NCBI GenBank assembly: GCA_937886445.1
Contig: CALGBY010000130.1
Coordinates: forward strand, 1 to 13,404
Length of the DNA stretch: 13,404 nucleotides
Reading direction: 5' to 3'
DNA from: an uncultured Clostridia bacterium
Lineage (GTDB): Bacteria; Bacillota; Clostridia; Christensenellales; Aristaeellaceae
Part shown: positions 5,886 through 11,852 of the stretch, one piece after another
Position numbering within the stretch: position 1 is the first letter of the stretch
Layout of the letters: each line of letters opens with the position of its first letter
Translations under genes and position numbers: made by a program
Notes under the pieces: generated by a model
Told to the model about the DNA's origin: nothing
The model's database searches: none
What the model saw: the letters and a program-made list of their open reading frames with translations, nothing else

Positions 5886-6902
5886 ATGAAAAAATATCTT
5901 AAGGAAATAGATATACTAAAGGGCTTTGCGATCATGCTGGTCATTCTCGGGCATTCGATCATTACTTATCCTATTGATCTTTGCAATAAATACGGAGCAT
6001 GCTGTTTTCTTCATTATAATCTGATTTCACCGGTCCATATGCCCTTGTTTTTCATCGTTTCCGGCTACTGCTGCAGTTTACGTGGCTCTGTCCTTTCATT
6101 CTATTTCAAAAAAGTCAAAAGGATCCTCATTCCGTACCTTGTATTCTCACTGTTCAGTTTTGCCGTTCACTATCTGTTTTTCAAAACCGGTCTGGCGAAT
6201 GATGCCTCGCAGCCGACATTGAAATCCGCTCTGATCAGTATTTTGAACGGAGACAGTCTGTGGTTTCTCTATACCCTGTTCTGCATTTTTCTCGTATATC
6301 CCGCATTCAGTCTGCTTTTGAAAAGCAAACCGGCAGGCATAATCACCGTTGTTGCCACTTTCATCGCGTCTGTTATGATCACCTGGCCATCCTTTATGCG
6401 TCTGGATAACTTTTTCCATTATCTACCCTATTTCCTGCTCGGTAACTTTTTGAAGCAATTCATAAACTATGAAACCCTCACAGACAATATGCGCGCGAAT
6501 AACAGATCAAAGTTGATTTGCCTTGCAGCATTGATCGGCTGGATCGCGCTGAGCTATGTGCGCTACGCGCATCCCATCGATGTGATGTTTGCTTCCCGCC
6601 TGTACGACATAGTGATCGCTCTTGTCGCGATCATCTTCTGGTCTGTTTTTGCTTCACTGATAGCGAACACAAAATGTGCGGCGGTCCCGACAGAACTGGG
6701 CAAGTATTCACTGCAGCTTTACCTGTTGAACGGATATATTTTGACTTTATCAAGACATGCGATCATAAAGATCCTGCATATATCTTCTCCGGTCATCATC
6801 ATCGCGGGCAATTTCATATCGATCGTATTGCTGGGCTACCTGATCACGCGCTTCATCATAAAACCGGTAAAGCTTTTCCGTGATCTTTCCGGCATGGTAT
6901 AA
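5886..6902 (+). CDS. Acyltransferase 3 family membrane protein (glycan O-acylation)
   Basis: A 338-residue, about ten-segment membrane protein. The diagnostic N-terminus is present: EIDILKGFAIMLVILGHS (7-24) with the conserved His at 23, HMPLFFIVSGY at 51-61, then a basic loop FKKVKRILIPY (74-84). Family members (OafA, OatA, WecH-like) transfer acetyl or other acyl groups across the membrane to sugars. The length fits a stand-alone domain without the SGNH partner found in OatA-type proteins. GGAGG at 5871-5875 lies 10 nt before the ATG. It is the last gene of the operon, 50 nt after the LCP gene, and is followed by a strong terminator. The natural substrate is probably the glycan handled by the two upstream genes, by inference from context. 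An acyl group other than acetyl is possible. Confidence 0.85.
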   Translation: MKKYLKEIDILKGFAIMLVILGHSIITYPIDLCNKYGACCFLHYNLISPVHMPLFFIVSGYCCSLRGSVLSFYFKKVKRILIPYLVFSLFSFAVHYLFFKTGLANDASQPTLKSALISILNGDSLWFLYTLFCIFLVYPAFSLLLKSKPAGIITVVATFIASVMITWPSFMRLDNFFHYLPYFLLGNFLKQFINYETLTDNMRANNRSKLICLAALIGWIALSYVRYAHPIDVMFASRLYDIVIALVAIIFWSVFASLIANTKCAAVPTELGKYSLQLYLLNGYILTLSRHAIIKILHISSPVIIIAGNFISIVLLGYLITRFIIKPVKLFRDLSGMV

Positions 6903-6958
6903 ACCGGCTGCGAAAGCGCATCTGTTCACCCGGAAAACTGATAAACATATCACAGCAC

Positions 6959-7000
6959 AAAGGATAAACAGTTTGAGAAATCGAGCCGTTTATCCTTTTT
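6959..7000 (+). terminator. Intrinsic terminator of the polysaccharide operon
   Basis: An 11-bp perfect stem (AAAGGATAAAC at 6959-6969 with GTTTATCCTTT at 6988-6998) encloses an 18-nt loop and ends in five T (6996-7000). It lies 57 nt after the acyltransferase stop codon. The stem is AU-rich, so it may be leaky. Confidence 0.75.
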
Positions 7001-7213
7001 CGTTGATCTGCAAAATGCACAATATTTCAGTTCGCATTCTTTTCAGATGGTGCGTTCCGCTCCTCCCCGGGTTTCTGTCGATCTCTGAATACAAGTACTA
7101 CCGCCGACATACGCGTTTACGGCGGCTTTCTTCCCCACGTTTGTGTTTCTGGGCATGACATGCCCGGAAACCTTCATTTTTGGTTTTCTTTCTGTATTTC
7201 TGGGCGCTGCGCA
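7001..7213. other. Gene-free stretch upstream of serC with two inverted repeats
   Basis: No coding sequence is supported here. One inverted repeat is CCGCCG (7101-7106) with CGGCGG (7120-7125), followed by a short CT-rich tract (CTTTCTT). The other is the long repeat at 7145-7171, listed separately. The motif TTTCTGGGC occurs at 7146-7154 and again at 7197-7205. No T-box 'TGGNACCGCG' sequence or other known leader consensus was found. Confidence 0.5.
7145..7171. repeat. Near-perfect 27-bp inverted repeat upstream of serC
   Basis: Arms GTTTCTGGGCATG (7145-7157) and CATGCCCGGAAAC (7159-7171) are complementary over 13 positions, with a single T-G wobble, around one central base. The tiny centre favours a dimeric-regulator DNA site over an RNA hairpin. 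A T-rich tract (CTTCATTTTT) follows on the plus strand, so a terminator role is not excluded. Confidence 0.55.
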
Positions 7214-7242
7214 TTGCAAAGAGAGCAAAGATGTGCTATTTT
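7214..7242 (+). promoter_or_regulatory. Predicted promoter of serC-serA
   Basis: TTGCAA (7214-7219) and TATTTT (7237-7242) are spaced by 17 nt. The -10 is preceded by TGC, giving an extended -10. Each box matches four of six positions. Transcription would start near 7249, right at the first of two leader hairpins. Confidence 0.45.
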
Positions 7243-7249
7243 TGTGTAG

Positions 7250-7273
7250 AGAAAGGGATACCCTTTCTTTTCT
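7250..7273 (+). terminator. Terminator-like hairpin in the serC leader (possible attenuator)
   Basis: A perfect 8-bp stem AGAAAGGG (7250-7257) / CCCTTTCT (7261-7268) with an ATA loop runs directly into TTTTCT. It sits just downstream of the predicted start site and 45 nt before the serC start. It could be an attenuator, but the T tract is short and interrupted, so it may only be a stabilising 5' hairpin. Confidence 0.4.
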
Positions 7274-7281
7274 GCTATTCG

Positions 7282-7300
7282 TACGGTACAGCGTACCGTA
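7282..7300 (+). repeat. Perfect inverted repeat next to the serC ribosome binding site
   Basis: TACGGTAC (7282-7289) and GTACCGTA (7293-7300) flank AGC. The repeat ends 3 nt before AGGAGG (7304-7309). It could act as a DNA operator just inside the transcript or as an RNA hairpin limiting ribosome access. Confidence 0.5.
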
Positions 7301-7303
7301 TAC

Positions 7304-7309
7304 AGGAGG
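7304..7309 (+). promoter_or_regulatory. Ribosome binding site fixing a TTG start for serC
   Basis: AGGAGG lies 8 nt before TTG at 7318-7320. The frame is open further upstream, but no ribosome binding site or family similarity supports a longer protein, and SerC proteins start close to the FNFSAGP motif. Confidence 0.8.
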
Positions 7310-7317
7310 CGAAACCT

Positions 7318-8436
7318 TTGAGCGAACGGGTTTTCAACTTTTCGGCGGGGCCAAGCCAGATGCCGCTCAGCGTTCTTGAACAAGCCCAGAAGGACCTGCT
7401 ATGTTACCCCGGTGCGGGCTGTTCGGTGCTGGAAATGAGCCACAGGAGCAGTCCCTTTCAGGAGATCATCGACAAAGCCGAGGCAACCCTGCGGCGGCTG
7501 ATGAGCATCCCGGAGGAATACGGCGTGCTGTTTCTGCAGGGCGGAGCCAGTACACAGTTTTCGATGACCGCGATGAACCTGGCCCGGCGCGGTGAAACCG
7601 CTGCCTACGCGGTGAGCGGTCACTTTGCCGGAAAAGCCATGCAGGAAGGCGGGCGCTGGGTAAACGCGGTGTGCGTTTCTTCCTCTGAGGCGGACAGCTT
7701 CCGCAACATACCGGTCACCGCTTCCGTTCCGGAGGATGCAGCCTTTCTTCATATCACAGGCAACAACACCATCTACGGCACCGCGTACAGAGATATCGCC
7801 GCAAAGCTGCCCGCGTCTGTTCTCCCGTCAAACGGGAAAAAAGCAAAGATCCCGCTTGTAGCGGACTGGTCCAGCGCGATATTGGGGCAGGAGATCGATA
7901 TTACACAGTACGGGCTCATTTACGCCGGCGCTCAGAAGAATCTGGGGCCTGCCGGGCTGACGGTGGTCATCCTGCGCAAAGACCTTCTTGAAAAAGAAAA
8001 GGACGCTCTTGTGCCCGCGATGCTCAACTATTCCGTGGCACTGAAAAACGGCAGCATGTACAATACACCGCCCACCTTCGCGATCTATCTTGCCGGGCTG
8101 ATGTTTGACTGGGTGGAAAAGCAGGGCGGCGTGAAGGCCATGGAGGAGATCAACAGAGAAAAAGCCGGACTGCTGTACAGTGTGATCGATCGATCCGCGA
8201 TCTTCACAGGCCGTGCAACGCCTGAAGACAGATCACTGATGAATGTTACCTTCACACTTCCCACGCAGCAGGATACGGATGACTTTATCGCGTTGGCTGC
8301 GAAAAACGGGTTGACCGGCATCCGCGGTCACCGGCTCACCGGCGGTCTGCGCGCGAGCATCTATAACGGCATGCCGTTTGAAGGCGTAAAGAAGCTCGCT
8401 GAGACCATGAAAGAATTTGAAATAAACAGAATTTAA
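7318..8436 (+). CDS. serC: Phosphoserine aminotransferase
   Basis: A 372-residue class V, PLP-dependent aminotransferase that converts 3-phosphohydroxypyruvate and glutamate to phosphoserine and 2-oxoglutarate in the cytoplasm. Diagnostic stretches are FNFSAGPSQMP at 6-16, the SHRS loop at 41-44, FLQGGAS at 72-78, DWSS at 183-186, and the PLP lysine K207 in GAQKNLGPAG. The C-terminal GLTGIRGHRLTGGLRASIYN segment is also typical. The length matches the family (about 360). The start is TTG with AGGAGG 8 nt upstream; the open frame back to 7180 encodes nothing family-like. serA follows after 19 nt, so the two are co-transcribed, giving adjacent pathway steps. A DUF1015 gene often follows this pair in related genomes but is absent here. 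No serB phosphatase gene is in the window. Confidence 0.95.
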   Translation: MSERVFNFSAGPSQMPLSVLEQAQKDLLCYPGAGCSVLEMSHRSSPFQEIIDKAEATLRRLMSIPEEYGVLFLQGGASTQFSMTAMNLARRGETAAYAVSGHFAGKAMQEGGRWVNAVCVSSSEADSFRNIPVTASVPEDAAFLHITGNNTIYGTAYRDIAAKLPASVLPSNGKKAKIPLVADWSSAILGQEIDITQYGLIYAGAQKNLGPAGLTVVILRKDLLEKEKDALVPAMLNYSVALKNGSMYNTPPTFAIYLAGLMFDWVEKQGGVKAMEEINREKAGLLYSVIDRSAIFTGRATPEDRSLMNVTFTLPTQQDTDDFIALAAKNGLTGIRGHRLTGGLRASIYNGMPFEGVKKLAETMKEFEINRI

Positions 8437-8455
8437 GGAAATAAGGAGAACGATC

Positions 8456-9622
8456 ATGTATCAGATCAGAACATATGACAAAGTAGCTCCCGCAGGACAA
8501 AAAGAATTTGATAACGGAAAATACCGTCTTTCTTCCGATTGCTCCGCCCCGGACGGCATTCTCGTACATTCCACGCCCCTGCATAATATCGAGCTGAATG
8601 AAAATCTGCTTTCCATCGTACGCATCGGTGCCGGTGTGAACACCATTCCAGTGGATAAATGCACCGAAAAGGGCATCTGCGTTTTTAACTGCCCCGGCGG
8701 AAACGCCAACGCTGTAAAGGAATTGACCATCGCCGCGATGATCATGGCCATGCGTAATGGTTTTTCCTCTATGGAATGGGTCAAGAGCCTTCCGGACGAT
8801 GAAGCGGATCCCGGAAAACAGGTCGAAAAGGGCAAGGAGGTCTTCCGCGGCCCTGAACTGATGGGAAAAACGATCGGCATCATCGGCCTCGGCGCGATCG
8901 GCTCCCGCATGGCGCGCGCCTGTGATGATCTGGGTATGAAGGTACTGGGCATCGACCCGTATCTTTCCCACAGCAGAGTCAGCGAGCTGAAGGAATTTGT
9001 TGAGTTCCGCAATGATCTGTACAGTCTGCTTGCAGACAGCGATATCGTGACCGTGCACATTCCGTTGGAAAACGCGACCCGCGGCTATATCGGTGAAAAA
9101 GAGATCAAGGCCATGAAGGACGGGGCCTACCTGATCAATTACGCCCGCGGCCCGATTGTCAATGATGACGCCGTGTGCGCCGCACTGGAAAGCGGTAAAC
9201 TGACCGCTTACGCGACTGACTTCCCCACCCGCCGCCAGATGAAGCTGAAAAATGTACTTTGCACGCCCCATCTGGGTGCCGGTACGCCGGAAGCGGACGA
9301 AAATTGCTCCGTGATGGCCGCCAGACAGACCATTGACTATATTGAAAACGGGAACATCACCAACTCCGTCAACATGCCAAACCTTTCCTTCACGCGCTCG
9401 GACGGCGACAGGATCACCCTGCTTCACAAAAACAAAGTAGGTATGCTTGGGTTAGTGACCGAAAAAGTGGCTTCCTGCGGCCTGAATATCGAAAACCTTG
9501 TCAACAAGGCCCGCGGCGATATCGCCTACACCATTCTGGATCTGAACACAGAAGCACCGGCCGATGTAGTTGAGGCGCTGAGGAACATTCCCGGCATGAT
9601 ACGCATCCGCGTGATCCATTGA
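8456..9622 (+). CDS. serA: D-3-phosphoglycerate dehydrogenase with C-terminal ACT domain
   Basis: A 388-residue enzyme of the D-2-hydroxyacid dehydrogenase family. It oxidises 3-phosphoglycerate with NAD+ to 3-phosphohydroxypyruvate, the first step of serine synthesis. IRIGAGVNTIPVD (55-67) is the substrate loop. The Rossmann motif GLGAIG lies at 144-149, with D167 as the NAD-preferring acid. YARGPIVND gives catalytic R231, and TPHLGAGTPEA gives catalytic H272. Where most enzymes carry the catalytic Glu in a 'DVF..EP' motif, this protein has DFPTRRQM (255-262), a variant I recall from clostridial and Bacteroidetes PGDHs. Residues about 322-388 form an ACT domain, which in relatives mediates serine feedback. 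AAGGAG (8443-8448) lies 7 nt before the ATG. It is the second gene of the serC-serA operon and is followed by a strong terminator. Confidence 0.93.
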   Translation: MYQIRTYDKVAPAGQKEFDNGKYRLSSDCSAPDGILVHSTPLHNIELNENLLSIVRIGAGVNTIPVDKCTEKGICVFNCPGGNANAVKELTIAAMIMAMRNGFSSMEWVKSLPDDEADPGKQVEKGKEVFRGPELMGKTIGIIGLGAIGSRMARACDDLGMKVLGIDPYLSHSRVSELKEFVEFRNDLYSLLADSDIVTVHIPLENATRGYIGEKEIKAMKDGAYLINYARGPIVNDDAVCAALESGKLTAYATDFPTRRQMKLKNVLCTPHLGAGTPEADENCSVMAARQTIDYIENGNITNSVNMPNLSFTRSDGDRITLLHKNKVGMLGLVTEKVASCGLNIENLVNKARGDIAYTILDLNTEAPADVVEALRNIPGMIRIRVIH

Positions 9623-9657
9623 TCAGCTCAGTCGGGAATACCGGCCTGCGGCAACAT

Positions 9658-9699
9658 AAAAAGAGAAGGGACGGAAAATCCGCTTCCTTCTCTTTTTTT
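9658..9699. terminator. Bidirectional terminator between serA and the solute-binding protein gene
   Basis: A 12-bp stem AAAAAGAGAAGG (9658-9669) / CCTTCTCTTTTT (9686-9697) has seven T at 9693-9699 for the plus strand. The complementary T tract serves the minus strand. A smaller CGGA/TCCG stem lies within the loop. It ends both the serC-serA transcript and, after a 75-nt tail, the convergent solute-binding protein transcript. Confidence 0.85.
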
Positions 9700-9774
9700 G
9701 TTCTCATCAGTGTTTCTGACATTTGTTCAGGTCAGCCTGATACCGTCGCTCACGGCAGACCCTGCAGACCGGTG

Positions 9775-11766
9775 TCAGTCAAAAAACTCGTATTCCTCTT
9801 CTTCTTCAGCTTCCTCTTCCGTCTCTTCCGTGATCTCCTCTTCCACGGCATCGCCCATATAGGCGCCCACGATCGCGGAACCCCAGTCGGTAGCCGCGTC
9901 GATGTTGTACTCATGCAGGCAGCGGGTAAAGAAATCAAAATACACATTGCCGTATACGGGAATGGAAGGCAGTTCTTCTTCAAAGCATTCCTGGAAACGG
10001 ATCCATTTCTGCATATAGCCCAGCTGATCACCGGGCTCCGTCAGGCTCATATCCCGCGCAAGCTCTTCCAGCCTGGGACTGTTGATTGCGGTATAGTTTG
10101 TCTTTCCGATCGCGGCGTCAGCGGTGCTGAAGGTAGGCCAGGGATCAAATACCAGGTTGAAATTGGTGGAAATATAGATCATGTCACAGTCACGTTCATC
10201 CTGACGGTAGAAATACCGCAGCAGCTGATCCCATTCGGTCGGAACGGTTTCCGTCTGGATACCCGCGCTGTTCAGATTGGCGATAAAGCAGGGATCGAAT
10301 TGCTCCGCCATCTTATTGCCTTCCGGATAAAGCATTTTGAGCTTCAGCGGCACGATCACGCCGTCGATATTCTTGCAGCGTACGGTATCCTGAGCGCTGT
10401 TGAAAGCCTCACCGTTTTCGTTCAGCGTCCATCCATCCTCTTCCAGCAGCCTGACAGCCTCCTCGATATCCAGTGTGTACACCTTGATGCCGTCATAGCT
10501 CAGTTCGTTCCACTGTTCAGCCTCCTCAGGGGTGACATTCTCATCCGTTTCAGGGCTGGGGGTGCTGAGCGCGCCGGTCATGACGCGATACATCCACTGC
10601 CCGAGGCCGTAATAGCCATCCATACGCAATCCGAAATAGCCGGTATAGGCGGAAACCATCGCGTCTCTGTCCATACAGTACGCGATCGCCTGCCGCACCG
10701 CTTTACTGCCGACGGTGTTTTCCTTTTCACAGCAGAAGGAAACGGCGCTCTGACCTACGCGGGCATAGTTCTTCAGGTTGTAATTACCGCTTCCGATCAG
10801 CTCCATACCGCTTTCCGCAAGTTCCGATTCAAGCACCTTGTTCAGCAGACCGAACTCGCCGTTTTCCAGCTTTTCCATCATTGTGTCCTTTTCGGCCAGC
10901 GTGTAGGTGATATGGGAGATCGAGGGCTTCTGTCCCTGAGAGTTTCCTTTGTAATACTCATTGATCTCCAGCTCGGCGGTCACCCCGTCAAAGGAGATCA
11001 GCCTGTACGCTCCGCTCACAACAGAAGGATGGGTCACATAGCCGGTCTCGCTGTTCAGCAGGGTCTCCCGCAGCAGCTCAGCGGTAAACGGGCCGGAAAT
11101 GTACGCTCCGTTTCCGTCATCCTTTACTTCGCATCCGGGAGCGATCACATGCACAGGCAGCGGATCCGTTATCAGCAGACCCAGTTCATAGAAATACGGC
11201 CTGTATTCCCTGCTCACGGTGAGGATGAGCATGCTGTCATTCATCACCGTCACGCCGGAGATGCTTTCGCTCTCACCGTTTCTATAGGCTGCGATCCCCT
11301 CGATCGCGGGATACAGATCCGTCTGACCCCCGATCTCCTTCGCCTGAGGCGCGGTATTCAAAAGGATCGAGAACGCGTAATCATACGCGGTCACAGGCGT
11401 TCCGTCAGAGAAAAACAGGTCATCGTACAGTGAAAACAGATAGCTTCTTGTACCGTCAGCGTTATCCATCACCGTCAGGCCGCTCACGACGGAATCAGCA
11501 GGGCCGAAATTGCCCGCCTCGCTCTTCCACTCCACAAGAGGATAACCGTTCAGCAGAGAGTTCACATCCAGGTCGGTCGTGGAATAGGAGAAGAGCCGCG
11601 TGGTAAAGCTGCCGGTCATTTCCGTAATGTTGCCTACGGTAAGGCAGTCGTAATCATACTCCGGGCCGGTATACAGATAGCCATCCTCCTGAAACTCTTC
11701 CGCGAAAGCGGCAGAGAGAGAGAAGAGCATGATCACCGCCATGATCAGAGAAAGCATTTGCTTCAT
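9775..11766 (-). CDS. Secreted family-5 solute-binding protein (peptide ABC-transporter type)
   Basis: A 663-residue protein of the SBP_bac_5 (DppA/OppA) fold, which captures peptides or related ligands for ABC importers. Residues 1-22 are a signal peptide ending SLSAAFA, with no lipobox cysteine. FFSDGTPVTAYDYAFS (118-133) and VVSGAYRLISFDG (249-261), followed by NEYYKG, are typical of the family, as is the AVRQAIAYCMDRD stretch in lobe II. The last 25 residues form a Glu-rich tail ending YEFFD. An ATG six codons upstream (11784) is in frame, but only the start at 11766 has a Shine-Dalgarno-like sequence (AAAGGG, 11776-11781). Most Gram-positive binding proteins are lipoproteins, so this one may be released, wall-associated, or held through its acidic tail. 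No permease or ATPase genes are adjacent. The upstream neighbour is a large repeat protein. The ligand is unknown. Confidence 0.85.
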   Translation of the reverse strand: MKQMLSLIMAVIMLFSLSAAFAEEFQEDGYLYTGPEYDYDCLTVGNITEMTGSFTTRLFSYSTTDLDVNSLLNGYPLVEWKSEAGNFGPADSVVSGLTVMDNADGTRSYLFSLYDDLFFSDGTPVTAYDYAFSILLNTAPQAKEIGGQTDLYPAIEGIAAYRNGESESISGVTVMNDSMLILTVSREYRPYFYELGLLITDPLPVHVIAPGCEVKDDGNGAYISGPFTAELLRETLLNSETGYVTHPSVVSGAYRLISFDGVTAELEINEYYKGNSQGQKPSISHITYTLAEKDTMMEKLENGEFGLLNKVLESELAESGMELIGSGNYNLKNYARVGQSAVSFCCEKENTVGSKAVRQAIAYCMDRDAMVSAYTGYFGLRMDGYYGLGQWMYRVMTGALSTPSPETDENVTPEEAEQWNELSYDGIKVYTLDIEEAVRLLEEDGWTLNENGEAFNSAQDTVRCKNIDGVIVPLKLKMLYPEGNKMAEQFDPCFIANLNSAGIQTETVPTEWDQLLRYFYRQDERDCDMIYISTNFNLVFDPWPTFSTADAAIGKTNYTAINSPRLEELARDMSLTEPGDQLGYMQKWIRFQECFEEELPSIPVYGNVYFDFFTRCLHEYNIDAATDWGSAIVGAYMGDAVEEEITEETEEEAEEEEEYEFFD

Positions 11767-11775
11767 ATTCTCATT

Positions 11776-11781
11776 CCCTTT
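11776..11781 (-). promoter_or_regulatory. Ribosome binding site deciding the solute-binding protein start
   Basis: AAAGGG on the minus strand lies 9 nt before the ATG at 11766. The alternative ATG at 11784 is preceded by C-rich hairpin sequence without a purine tract. The chosen start also gives a compact MKQ-type signal peptide. Confidence 0.6.
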
Positions 11782-11788
11782 CATCGGG

Positions 11789-11822
11789 GCAGGCGGGAAA
11801 CGCTCAAGGCGTCTCCCCCTGC
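11789..11822 (-). other. Strong intergenic hairpin between the repeat protein and solute-binding protein genes
   Basis: Plus-strand arms 11789-11803 and 11809-11822 pair over 14 positions with one bulged base, around a 5-nt loop. It is GC-rich and has no T tract, so it is not a classic intrinsic terminator. It ends 8 nt before the solute-binding protein's Shine-Dalgarno sequence. Possible roles are mRNA end protection, processing or differential expression of the two genes. Confidence 0.6.
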
Positions 11823-11852
11823 TCCGCTTGTCTGTTTACGGTCATAACCGGA

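Noticed and set aside
7180..7317. Extension of serC by 46 codons to an upstream start
   Set aside because: It would cover the predicted promoter and leader hairpins and add a hydrophobic, cysteine-containing leader unknown in SerC. The TTG at 7318 has an ideal ribosome binding site.
7001..7317. A serine T-box leader for serC
   Set aside because: No TGGNACCGCG T-box sequence and no specifier-loop structure on the plus strand.
8336..9427. A 363-codon minus-strand frame across serC/serA
   Set aside because: It is a shadow of the clearly identified SerA.
9619..11433. A 604-codon open frame on the plus strand, antisense to the solute-binding protein gene
   Set aside because: It is long but mirrors the codon pattern of the real minus-strand gene, has no family resemblance, and runs through the terminator. 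The minus-strand product has a signal peptide and clear SBP_bac_5 motifs.
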